Positions 28,635-46,846 of a DNA stretch of 53,729 nucleotides are shown here, in pieces (position 1 is the stretch's first letter; each line of letters begins with the position of its first letter). This DNA is from Anaeromyces robustus. Lineage: Eukaryota; Neocallimastigomycota; Neocallimastigomycetes; Neocallimastigales; Neocallimastigaceae. The translations under genes were made by a program, and so were the position numbers. The DNA is taken from NCBI GenBank assembly GCA_002104895.1, contig MCFG01000013.1:312501-366229 (forward strand), read 5' to 3'. A model generated the notes under the pieces. It was not told the origin of the DNA and did not search any database. It was given only the letters and a program-made list of their open reading frames with translations.

Positions 28635-28680
<46 letters not shown>
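28379..28680. repeat. (TAAA)n array of about 75 units with scattered TAAG variants
   Basis: About 300 bp of TAAA, broken by single-base A-to-G variants (TAAG) at roughly 28458, 28486, 28510, 28546 and 28634. Confidence 0.96.
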
Positions 28681-28681
<1 letters not shown>

Positions 28682-29602
28682 AATGTTTACATTTAATTGT
28701 TATTAAGTTAATTAATTTTTTTTTTAAAATTTAATATTACTCTCAAGTATTACAAATAAGTTAATTTAAAATTATATGAAATTATTTGAAATTCTAATTT
28801 CTTCTTTTTCTTTTTCTTTCTGTTCTTTTCACATAGTTTTATAGGAGTTAATTTTAAATGAAACAATACTAAAATCTAAAATGGAATAATAAAACATTAT
28901 TATAAAATATTTTCATTATTAGAATATCATTATTAATAAATATCCAAAAATTGAAAATTAAGTTTTATTTGTTTTTATTTCATTTTAAAAAGTTGACATG
29001 AGATTTATATGTTTTTATCTATTTATATTTTATTTTTGTTTCCTTTATTTTTAACTTTTGTTTTTTCTAAAAAAAAATTATAATAATAAAAAGATGAAAT
29101 TTTTTTTTTTTTTGGTATTTAATATTAATAATAATTTCATGACAACAATAAATGACATGACATAGAATGAAGAGTTTTTATATTTATTAATTATTAATTA
29201 TTTATTATTATTAAAATATTATTAATTATTTATTATTATTAAAATATTAATTTGTCATTAGTTTTTTCAAATATTTTTTTTATTTTTCTATATTTTTTTA
29301 AAAGATTATGATTGAAAGAAAAATTTAAAATTTTCATATGATTTTTAATATTTTTAATAAATAATTAATTTATTTTATTTTATTTGATTTAATTTATGTT
29401 TCTTTTTTTTTTTTTTTTGTATTTGTTTTCTTTATTTTTATTTTATATAATCATTTAAAGGAAAATTTTTGGTGTGGAAAAAGAAGATGGGTAGTAAAAA
29501 TTTATATATATAATAAATGAAAATATAATAATTAATATTCAAAATTGTAGTAACATACTATAATAATTTAAAATAATTTAACTAGAATAGTTTTATTATA
29601 AT

Positions 29603-29604
29603 TA

Positions 29605-29664
<60 letters not shown>
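29603..29664. repeat. (AAT)n microsatellite
   Basis: About 20 AAT units in the spacer upstream of SPF1. Confidence 0.95.
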
Positions 29665-29665
<1 letters not shown>

Positions 29666-31156
29666 GAATTATGATATTTATAATGAATATTACTATTTAA
29701 AATAAAATATTTATTTTCTTTTTAATTCTTGGTTTTTTTCTTATTAAAATTGTTAAGTAGATTTAAAATCTTTTCAGAATTTTTTAGTATTGTATTAAAA
29801 TTTTTAATATAAAATTTTGGGGATAACCAAGGTATAAAATACTTTTTGATTTCGTAAACTTTATAAATAAACGAATGAATTATTAGTATATAAATAAATA
29901 TAAATAAATATAAATAAATAATTTAATAAATAATTTAATAAGTAATTAAATAAATAATTAAATAAATAATCATACCATTTTTTTCTATTGATTTCTTATA
30001 TTAATAATTAAAACATCAAGTTTATTTACAAATTTTAATATAATATAATAAAATATAATATAATATAATATCATATAATTTAAAAATAATATATTGTAAT
30101 TAATTATGATTATATTTCTATTTAATCAATAAAAATAAATAAATAAATAAATAAAATATAAAATACTTTTTTATGTATATTTAAATATAATGATAATATA
30201 TTAATATACTAATTATTTATATTTATTATTTATTTCAGTTAACTGATTTATAATTAATAAAATATTAAATTTTGTAGTTATTTATTTATATTTAATATAT
30301 TTGATTTGAATATTAATATTTTATTATTTTGAACTTTTTTGTTACTTCTTTTTTTTTTTTTTTATTTCTTTTATATTTTCATTTTAAAACTGATAATTCT
30401 TAATATTTCTTTTTTCTTTCAAATATAATAATTATTAATTGTTTTTAAAGTGAAATAATTTATATACTTTTTTTAAAAAAAAAAAAAATAGAAAGAAAAA
30501 GAAAAAGATAAAACATAACAGTAATAATAATAAATATTAAAAAAAAAGTCATAAAAGATTTTTTATATACATTATAATAAGGAAATAAGATAAATATATA
30601 TATATAAAGAATTTATTTGATAGAGGTATTTTTTTTATATTAGTTATATATATTTTATAAGTATTAAATTATTTTTATATTTGTTTGAAATTTATTGTTA
30701 TTATTATTTCATCCATCAATTAAATAATTTGAAGGAATAATATTGATAATATGGATATATTAAATATTAAATATTTAAAAAGATAATATAAAGAAAACTG
30801 TTAATGTTTTAATGAAGGAAAAAACAAAAATTAAAAAAATATTTTGGTGAAAAAAAAGTAAAATAAATATTTCATAAATATATATATATAAATAATTAAA
30901 TATCAGCATTATATTTAAATTTAAAAGGAATCAATGTAAAAATAATATTTATAATATTATAAACAACTATATGAGCGATGAGCGAATAATTCGATAAAGG
31001 AATAAATTAAATAGAATGTTAAAGCCGATAAAACCAAAACCAAAACCAAAAATAATTATGAAAAATCAATGTAAAAAATAATAATTAAAAATAAAAAAAG
31101 TTATTAACATATAATAATTAATAAATAAATAATAATAAATGAATAACTGAATAAAT

Positions 31157-31245
31157 AATAATAATAATAATAATAAATAATAAATAATAAATAATAAATA
31201 ATAAATAATAAATAATAAATAATAAATAATAAATAATAAATAATA

Positions 31246-31302
<57 letters not shown>

Positions 31303-31338
31303 TAAATAATAAATAATAATAATAATAAATAATAATAA
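31157..31338. repeat. TAATAAA heptamer and TAA arrays upstream of SPF1
   Basis: About a dozen TAATAAA units (31172-31250) pass into (TAA)n and back into TAATAAA, ending about 70 bp before the SPF1 ATG. The array is therefore in or next to the 5' leader. Confidence 0.93.
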
Positions 31339-31408
31339 TTTTTGAAATATTAATATATATATTTTTTCTTTAATTAATAGTTTTAATAATTTTTAAAAAT
31401 ATTTCAAT

Positions 31409-36347
<4,939 letters not shown>

Positions 36348-36575
36348 ATAGATTAGAAAATATAAAAATTAATTTATTAATTTAATAAAGGAAAAGTAAA
36401 AACAAAAAAAAAAAAAAAAAAAAAAAACAAAAAGAAAAAAAGAAAAAAATAAGCAGAAAAACAATTAGAATAAAAAAAAAATAAATAAAATAAATAATAA
36501 TAATAATAATAAATTTATAAAAAAAAATCAAAAAAAAAAAAAAAAAAAACAAAAAAAAAAAAACAAAAAACAAAA

Positions 36576-36608
<33 letters not shown>

Positions 36609-37595
36609 AAAAAAAAAAACAAAAAAAAGAAAAAAGAAAAAGAAAAACATTTATAACAAAAAACAAAAAATAATATATATAATAGAAAAAAAAATTATTT
36701 ATATAAAAAGATTTAATAATATAAAGATAATAGAATAAATATATATTCTTAATTATTAATGAAAATAATAACGAGGAATATTATTTATATAGAGAATAAA
36801 TAAGGGAAATATTTTATAATAATAAATGAAATTTTTTTTATTTATCTATATTCATTATATCAATTATAAATCATTATTATATTTTAATAAAATTATATAA
36901 TCATTTAATATACAAAACTTAATAAAATTTAATATATATTAAATAAATAATGATTACATAATAAATACTATAAATAAATTATAATAATTATTAAAATACT
37001 AATAGTTTCTAATAATATTTTGAAATATTGTTTATATATTTAATTTTTTTTTTTTTTTTAAAATTATTATATATATATAATAATTTTAAAAAATTAAATA
37101 ATCATTTTTTTGTATTATTATAATATGTATTTTTTGGTACAATTTTGATTATAAAAAATTATTTATTCCAAGTAATTAATAATTATATAGGTAAAACAAA
37201 ACAAAACAAAACAAAACAAAAAAAAGAGAGAATATGTTTCAATTATTTTTATTATTATATATAAATATATATTTATCTTCTTTTTTTTTTTTTATTATAT
37301 TATGTGTAGATATAGTGTAGTATTTAATAATATAATAACAATGATAAATTATAAATAATTATAAATAATAATAATATATATTATTATTTATTTTTATTTT
37401 TATTTTACTTTTTTTTTTTTTTAAATTCTTCAAAGATTATAATATTAATAATTATATTTTAAATAATTCTTTTTTTTTTTTTTTTTTTTTTTTTTTCTTT
37501 TCTTTTTTTTTAGTTTTTATTTTTAGCTATTAATATATTTTCATTTTCATTTTCATTTTTTTTGTAAATGTAAAAAAAAAAAGAAAAAAAGTTAT
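36348..37595. other. Intergenic spacer between convergent SPF1 and ZNF474-like genes
   Basis: A 1.25-kb region between two converging 3' ends. It contains a very A-rich block (36400-36670, with AAAC/AAAG interruptions), an AAAAC pentamer run (37196-37217) and poly-T tracts (37470-37510). No gene was seen. Confidence 0.8.
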
Positions 37596-38097
37596 TTATG
37601 CTCTAGCTGTTCCACATTCAGAACAGAATTTATCTTTTTCACCAAATTTATTTCCACATTCAGAACAGAATTTTGCACATCCTGCTGGTTTAGAGGCAGC
37701 AGCAGCAGCTGGTGCTTTAGTAGTTGTAGGAGATACTTTAACAGGAGAAACTGTATCATTATTAGCAATAGGTTTTGGTTTAACTATTTTTGGTGCAACA
37801 TTAGTAATATTTGGTTTTGTTGTTGTTGTTGTTGGATTTGATTTTTTTTCTTGAGCTGCTGCTAATTTTTCTCTACGTTTTTGAGCTTCACGAGCAAAAT
37901 GTCCATCAGGTGTACAACTTCTTAAATGAATTGGTAAACGATCTGGTAGAAACTTTCTTTTTTTGTTTTTTTTTTTTTTGTTTTTTAATTATTTTATATA
38001 TACAAATATTTATATATTATAATTTTTTTTTAACAATTGTGATTAAAGAATAAATATAAATAATATTTTAATAAGTATAAAAAATTATATTAAGTAT

Positions 38098-38129
<32 letters not shown>

Positions 38130-39076
38130 GTATAAAAATTATATTAAATATTATAATATTATAAAAATGATAATAATAAGTATAAAAATTATATTAAATA
38201 TTATAATATTAATATTATAATAAGAATAATAATATATGAAAATTTAGAATATAATATAATATTTAATATGGTTAATAAGAGAAGTATATATAAATATATA
38301 TTAATAATAAAAATCAGTATATAATAATAGTAATTTTATTTATTTATTATATATTATTGATTTATTATTATTATTGCTATTATTATTATTATTGTTATTA
38401 ATTATTATAATTATTATTATTTGTACCTTCCACAATTTGGACAAGCTTCTCTTCCCTGGTCAAGAAATTGTTCTCTACATGCTTCATTATATTTATTAAT
38501 TTGTTGTGCTGTCATTTTTCCTCCACCTACAGGTGTTTCATCATCCCCTCCTCCAATAACAGGTTTTTTTGGAACTGGTTTACCTGGGTTTTCTAATTGA
38601 TATTTTTTTATACAATTAGGTTCATGAATAGGAAAACTAGCAGATGAGAAATTTCTACCACCTTTATTTATTTATTTCATTTATTTATTTCATTTATTCA
38701 TTTATTTATTCATTTATTTATTTATTAATAATATTTATATTTATGTTTATGTATATATAATATTTTTAATAATTATTAATAAATTAATATTGTTAATTGA
38801 TTTATAAATTTTTTTTTATTTTTTTATATCACTATTTTTTCATTTATAATTTATAGAAAAAAATTATATTATTCTGCCAATTTAGTATTTAAAAATTTTT
38901 TAATTTTATGTTTTATATATATTACAATATCACTATTAATAATAAAAATTAAATAATATGATAATAGTAATAAAGAAACTTTGTATTCAAATTAATTTGT
39001 TTCTTTTTGACTTACAAATATAACAAATTACCAAATGTGGATGTGCTTTAACTTTTTTTCCTGAACTAATATTCAT
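37596..39076 (-). CDS. ZNF474: ZNF474-like protein: two C2HC fingers plus C-terminal zinc ribbon
   Basis: Three exons (39016-39076, 38427-38661, 37596-37956) give 657 nt, or 218 aa plus TAA. Finger 1 is VICYICGRNFSSASFPIHEPNC, with its second Cys codon split by intron 1. Finger 2 is ACPNCGRKFLPDRLPIHLRSC, crossing intron 2. Both fit the zf-C2HC pattern C-x2-C-x12-H-x3/4-C of the ZNF474/ZC2HC1 family. A Lys/Thr/Pro/Ala-rich linker follows, then a zinc ribbon of two knuckles (FCSECGNKFGEKDKFCSECG), C-x2-C-x10-C-x2-C. ZNF474-type proteins are found mainly in organisms with cilia, which fits the dynein gene nearby, but the molecular role is not known to me. The start is the first ATG with an A-rich context and gives a complete finger 1. 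Confidence 0.85.
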
Positions 39077-39192
39077 TTTGATTTTGATATATGTTTATTT
39101 ATAATCCTATAATATTTTTAATTTTTATTTTAATTTATTTTCTTTAAAGAAAAAAAAAAAGTGAATAAAAATTAAGAATATAGCTTATATAA

Positions 39193-39223
<31 letters not shown>

Positions 39224-40752
39224 CTTTTATTAAGAATATTACATATTTTTTTTATTTTTTTAACATGTTACGTATAATTGTAATTAATGGTATTTAATAA
39301 ATTTAAGATATTAATTAAATTTATATGTAAAAATAAACTTTTTATTTTTCATATACAGCTTATTTTATTTAATTAAATTTTATTGGATCATAACCATTTA
39401 TATATGTAATTTATTTGGCTTTTCTCTTATTTTTATTTTTATTTTATTTAATTTATTATTATATAATTCTATTATATATATTTAATTAAAAAATTAAAAA
39501 AAGATGAATTAAAATAATTTTATAACTTTATAGAATTTATTCTAAAGAATAAACATAGTATCAGAAAAAAATAATATAATAAAATAAAAAGAATTAAACA
39601 AATAAAAATAATTTAAATTTTTAAATTTTAAAAGATTAGTTTTTATATATTTTATATTATTATATTATTATATTATTCTATTATTATGTATTATAATTAA
39701 AAATTTAATTTTTTAAATATTATAAAAATTTATTTCATTAATAAATTAATAAAAAGTTTTAAAAATATTTAATTATTTTGTTTCTTTTTAGAAGACAAAT
39801 AACATATACATTATACATAAAGTATATATAGATTTTAAAATAATTACCTACATAAAACTTATAAAAATAGATAAAAAAAAAATATAATATATAAAATTAA
39901 ATATTATTTTTTTAATTAAAAGTTAAAATATATTAATTTTTATTTATCTTTTTCTACTTTTTGTTCTATGTTTGAATAATTGTAAAAGTTGATTATGTTT
40001 TACTTCATTTTATTTTATTTTTATTTTTTTTATTTATTTATATATACTTCTATAATCATCAAAAAAATAAAAATAAATAAAAATAAAATAAAATATAATT
40101 GTAAATATTTAAATAACATATTTATTTAATTAATTTTTATTAATATTAAAAACCATTTTCATTTTTATTTATAACTTATTACTATCTATTTTATTATTTA
40201 TTATTTTGTTTTAATAAAAAATTTTATGTTGTTGTTAAGTAAAACACTTTTTTATTATTATATCTTTTAAATAATATATTAATTGAAATAATCTATTTAT
40301 TATGAAATCAATAATCACTTATTTAAAAAATACATATTAAACTATAATTTTTTTTTTTTTATAATTATTTTGTGCTAGTTATTTTGTTTTGTTAATTATT
40401 AATTATTATTTTATAAATTATAATATAATAATATATTTAATTTATATAATTTATAATCAATATTTAAACATTTATTATAATAAATATAATACATATTTTG
40501 AACTTATTCTAAAAAACTTGTTATTATTATAGACTGAATTATATTCATTATTATTATTTTTTTTTTATGATATACAATCATATATATAATTATTACATTA
40601 TTACGTTATTATTTTTTCTAAGAATTACATTATGTATAATTAGTTATATTATTTTTTATTTATTATATTAATATTATTGTTATTTTATTTTTATTATTAT
40701 TTTAATAATTATTTTTTATTATATAACTCTATATATTTATTTTTATATATTT

Positions 40753-40789
<37 letters not shown>

Positions 40790-41457
40790 TTTATAAACTT
40801 TAAAATTTTTATTAAGAACTTACTACTTAATCTAATATATATAATAAAATTCTTTTCATTATAATTAAAATTTTTTAATATTTAATCTATTTTATTTAAA
40901 TATATTTTTTATTGCTTTAAATAATATATATAATTTATAATTTTTACTATTATTTTTTCTTTTTTTTATTTTACAGCAGATTGATAATATAAATTTTTCT
41001 AAATAAAGGAAAAAAATTAAAAAATTTTTAAACGTTTTTATAACAATTAAAAAAATAAAATATTAAAAAAAAAAAAAAAAAAGATAACAATAAACAATAA
41101 TATTGAAATATTAATTGTTCATTGTTATATTATTATATATATATAAATACAAGAAAATTATTATCTATATATATATTTTGTAATATAATATATCATATCA
41201 ATTATATATTTTTAAATAATGTTATTTTAAAGAATTAAAAAAAAAAAAGTATCACAGAATAAGCCGAATAATATAATAATATATATATATATATTTAGAT
41301 ATTATAAAATAATATCATATTATATACATTATATAATATATTCTATATAATAAATATAAAAATAATCTTTGTTATTAATAAGAAAAGGAGAAAAAGAAAG
41401 AATTGAGGAATACATCCATACATATATATATAAAGTATACATAAATAAAAAAGAAAA
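39077..41457. other. 2.4-kb spacer between divergent ZNF474-like and NCKAP1 genes
   Basis: Almost pure A/T, with poly-T runs (39191-39209, 40749-40784) and many short TTTA/ATTT stretches. It must hold both promoters. No coding segment or RNA gene was recognised. Confidence 0.75.
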
Positions 41458-42185
41458 ATGGAAAACAAGGATATTATATCAGATTTATGTAAATTTGGTG
41501 ATTTAGTTGTTACATTAAATAAGAATACTGATAATATAAAAGAAGGTTTATATAATGTTTTAAAAGTAGTTGGAGTAGATGAAACGGCTGAAGTTAATTC
41601 ACCGTTATCTCCCGATGATGAACGGGATTTTGCAGCAACAAAACTTTTATTATTTTCTGATACATCATTAAAATCTTTTGTTAAAAATATTTTAAAGAAA
41701 TTTCCAGCTATTGGTGAAATAACTAAAGTAATAATATATAAAAAGAAAAATAATAATAATAATAATAATTTACAATTTTATTTGATATTATATTACTTTA
41801 AAATTAAAAACTTTTTCCTCATTTTGAAATATTATTTTTATATAAATTATATTATAAATAACTAAATATAATTATATGATTATTCATATATATATAATAA
41901 ATAAAAGATTTCTGGTTATGATAAATTTTCAGTAGTTAGAAAAGATATTATGAATGAATTGAAACCAATTTATGAAGTTATAACAAAAGCTATTGAATTC
42001 CAAGAAATAACATTAGATTTATTATTACAATATGATAATTTAGCAACTTTTAAAGTAAAACAAAATAATAATAATAATAATAATAATAATATATTTACTT
42101 TTTTTAGATGATAATAAGAATAAAAACTAATTATATATATTATGTATACTATTATATATATATATATATCTTATTTATATATTTC

Positions 42186-42221
<36 letters not shown>

Positions 42222-44456
42222 TTATATTTTGCTACAACAACAACAAAATTATTGTTATAATAATATATAAAATTAAAAATAAAAATAAAAAATGAAATGG
42301 ATTATTACATATAATATTATATATAAAATAAAATATAATTAATGATTTAAATATCAATAGACATATGTTAATTATGAATTGATGGAAAACTATTTGGAAT
42401 TATTTGTTAATTTTATTTATATTCATATTTTACTTAATAGAATTGGTAGAGAAAAGATTCCAATTGTTATTTGTTATGCTGATGCTTTCCAAAATCTTAA
42501 TGGTATTGAGGAAAAATCTTATAAAAGGTAAACTATATATATGAAATGCAAATACATGAAAGGAAAAAAAAATTACTCTTTTTTTTTTTTTCTATTATAT
42601 TTTTAAATATATTATGTTTTTATATTAATTATATTAAAAAAAGAATAACATTATAGTTATATTATTAATGATTTATTTTTTTTAATATACATATTAAATA
42701 TTTATATATAAATATATTTAAAAATAATAATTTTTTTTATTATGTATTTATAATGATATTCGTATATGATAACAACTCATATATTCATAATCTCTCCTTT
42801 CATCATTTTTTGTACTATAGTAATTTAGAATTTTTGAAAACTTACTATAAATTCTATAGTGTTATTCAAGAAAAACTTGAAAGAATTTCATCAAAAATTA
42901 TTTTAACTATTATTGAAATGAAGGATAATATTCTTCAAGAAATCAATTTTTCATCTGAATTATTACAAAATTCAGCAACTTTAAGTTTAACTCCAGAAAT
43001 GAGTGGTATAAATACAGCACAAGCTACAGATGAGGTATTATTAAATTTTTACTTTTTTTATATTATTATTTATAATAAGTTTTCAAGAGATTTAAATAAT
43101 ACTTAATTTTTATATAAATTATTTTATTTATTTATTTATTTTAATTATTATATTATTAAAACAATAAATGAAATAAAATCAAAAAAATAAACAAATAAAT
43201 TAAATAATGAATGAACAATAAATTTTCAACAATAAATCAATTATTAAATTAATGATAATAATATAAATTGTCTTTCTTTAACTTTAAATATGTATATAAT
43301 AGTATTTATATATGATTCGATCTATTGAAAAGAAAATATCATTTGTTATTGTATCTGGTATTTTCTGTCCATTAGAAGCTATCAAGCAACCTATATTTAT
43401 TGATATATTTAAAAACGTAGCATTATATCAACTTGTTTTACGAATTACAAGAGATGAAGTATATATATTTTTATATATATTCATATTATATATAAATATA
43501 GAATTTTTTTTAATATTATAATGAAATAAATGAATAATTATATTAATAATTATATATTTTTTAACACTCTATATATTATTTTTAATTAAAAAAAAAGTTA
43601 TTTGTTATTGCTGATGAATTAGATAATATTGCTAAAGCCAATTCAAAAGCAGGAAAGTTTAAGGCTTCAGTCAGGTAATAAATGATATATATGTTTTATT
43701 TAATAATAATTTTTATATACAAAAGTATTATTATATCTAATAATTATTAATTATTATTTATGAAAATAAATATAATATATACTATATTATAATATATATA
43801 TATATAACAGTGACAGTATAAATAGTGCATCAAGTATGGCTCTTCCATTCCATAAATTAAGAAGAGATTATATTAAACATCAATTAAAACAAACTCTTTG
43901 TGTGTTTGAAAATCAAGAATATTTTGGAAATAAATTCCAAGTTATTCTTGCTACATTAGGTTTAGCCAAATTTGAAATTTTCTGGTACTTTTCTCATTAT
44001 GATAAATTATGTGTTGATAACAAAAAGCAAAATTCTAAACAACCAAAAAAGACTGTTGATGTTAATATTATTGAATTAATTTCTTTGGTTCATGAATTAT
44101 GTACTGGTATTATACAAGATAAAAAAGGTAATTAGACAAATTGATTTAATAAAAAATTATATATAATATATAATACAAATGAAATAGTAATATAATTTAT
44201 TTATAAATAAATATTAAAAATTGAAACAATTATTAGTATTGGAAAAATGCTTTGTTCAATTTATTCATGATGAAATTAATTGTGAATCTACCAAAAATAG
44301 TTATGATGCATTAAAGAATGGAAATTATTTAACTGATAATTCTATTAAACTTTTTGATGAAATCTTTAGTATTTGTGGTTCAGTTACAACAGAAAATCTT
44401 AAAGATATGATTACTGAAGGAAAAATTAGTGTAAATATATAATAAAATATATATAA

Positions 44457-44517
<61 letters not shown>

Positions 44518-46793
44518 GTTATCATTTAGTAATTTTTTTCCCTTTATTAATTTTACTATTATTATAGACTGTTCATATTGATTGGATTAGAATTCAACTA
44601 AGTTCTATTTTACCAAAAGCTATGGTTGTTGATAATATTGAGATGAATAAGATTAATGAATCTATGAAAAAACTTTCTTATAGACTTAGGTAATATATAT
44701 GTAAAATAAAATAAAATAAAATATTTTAAAATATTTTATTATTAATTTTTTTAATTTATAATAAAATGTATTTAAATGTTTTTTTTTTGTTATTTATTAA
44801 TTGATTTATTTATTTATAAACGATTCAATGAAATAAAAATATATTAATCAATTTTGCTATATATTTTTCATTAAATAAATAAAATAAATTAATTTATATA
44901 TAATAATCAATTATATAAATTAAATGCAGAATGATTATTAATGATACCAAATTCTTTGAACAATTATGTGGATTAAAAGAAATATTCTATTATAGAGAAA
45001 TTTTATTTAATCATTTACAAGAATGTTTAGATACAAAATATTATGAACAAGCTAGATATGTTGGTATTTGTGGTATTCTTGCAGGTGAATTCCTTGAAAA
45101 TGTTTCACCATTATGGCCAAATGAATTAAAATATTTATCATCTCAAAGTATTAAATATTCTGAAGAAGTTTATACTATTATTAGTCAATATGCTGCTGTA
45201 ATTTTACATAAAATTGCTTTAAAATATATTGAATATGAAAAACAAGTAAATATTGTTAAATTATAATTATATTATATATAATTTCTTTTTCTATATTATT
45301 TTATATTCTATATATATTTTTATATATGAAAGTATTTATTAAATATTATATTAAATAAATAATAAACAACAATAATAATAACAAAAAGGCTTTACCAGAA
45401 AGAATTATTGCCAAGTTTGAAGAGACTAAAAAAAGAAACAATAGTAGGAATAAAATGAATCCTTCTGATAGAAATAGTTCTAATCAACAACAACTTAAAC
45501 CTGGTATTGAAAGTTTAATGAAAAATATGAAACCATTTGATGATGAGTAAGTTTATATAATAAATTTTAATTATAATAAAATATATTTTTTTATATTTAT
45601 ATAATATATTAATATTTCATTCTTTATTTTTATTTTAATTTTTATTTTATTATCTTTTTTTTTTTTTTTGAATATATGTTTTTTATTTTTTATAAATAAA
45701 AATATTATAATTTTATAATAAATAGACTTGCTAATAATAGATGGATGCTTCGTAATTTAGTATTTTCATTATCTATTTTCAAAACTGTTGTTCATAATGT
45801 ATCATTTAATCCATCTTCTTTCTTAACTGAAGCTTTATCTCAAACCTTTAGAGATTATTTAGGAACTGCTAGTTTTAAAAGCAACAATACTCAATTACCA
45901 AATCAAACTACAGGACCTGAAGATTATGCCTTATTAAGTATTAAAAGACCTTCTGAGTTATTATCTGATATTAAAACTTATATTCATTCTTTAAATATTA
46001 TTGATGGATGGGTTAATATTGGTTGTACTGAATTAATGACTAATGTTTTACAAGAAGAATTAGATCCAGAAAAGTAAATATTATATAAAAAAATGTTTTT
46101 TTAATAATATTATTTATTTAATTTCTATAAATATTAATAAATAATAAAAGATATAATAAATAGAATTAATAATTCTAACAAAATAAAAAAAAATCATTAT
46201 TTTATTATTTAAAATTGAATATATTTATAGGGCTAAGAAATTCTTTGATGCTAATTATGATAAAATATTATCACCAAATAAAAAACAAGCTTTAGATATG
46301 TTTAAACATGGTGATAAATCTTTCATAGGTAGTCAACCAATTTTAGTAACATATGCTTATTGGTAAATATTATTTAAAAAAAATTATGATATTATTTTAA
46401 TAAATGTATCAACTTTTAACTTGTATAATATTAAATTAATAATAATAATTAATATATAATATAATCTAATATATAATATAATATAATCCAATCCAATATA
46501 ATATAAACTATAAATCAATATATATATATATATATAATATAGGTATTCTGAATTTGTTACTAATAAGGCAACTAATGGTACAATTGCTATTTCTTTAAGT
46601 GATAATTCTTTAATGGGTCGTCCACCACTTCGTCCATCTTCTAATAATACAACTTTCCCAATTGAAGAATATGCTTCTATGAGAGAATTATCTGCATTAG
46701 CTGAATTAGTTGGATCTGAAGGTATTAATTATATAAATGAAAAATTAATTAAGATTCTTATTATGCTTTCTTCTGCTATAAAGGTTAGCTTAC

Positions 46794-46846
<53 letters not shown>

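Larger units (their letters stand above)
26292..31408. other. 5.1-kb gene-poor spacer between nucleoporin and SPF1
   Basis: No convincing protein gene was found. Contents include A-rich sequence 26292-26480, a poly-A run near 27168-27198, a GC-richer island 27499-27650 (listed separately), an (ACT)5-(AAT)n run near 27866-27930, a small GC-richer patch 28022-28085, a TAAA array 28379-28680, an AAT array near 29603-29664, and TAATAAA/TAA arrays just upstream of SPF1. The segment around 30970-31060 is the least AT-pure part of the presumed SPF1 promoter and contains TGAGCGATGAGCGA. Confidence 0.75.

Noticed and set aside
26292-31408. Search of the largest spacer for transposon, retroelement or virus-derived sequence
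   Set aside because: No reverse transcriptase, integrase, transposase or capsid-like segment, and no terminal repeats other than microsatellites, could be seen on either strand.
36382-36666. Poly-Phe/Ile open frame on the minus strand
   Set aside because: It is translation of an A-rich low-complexity block between two convergent genes. The same applies to 26331-26534 (-) and 50134-50478 (-).
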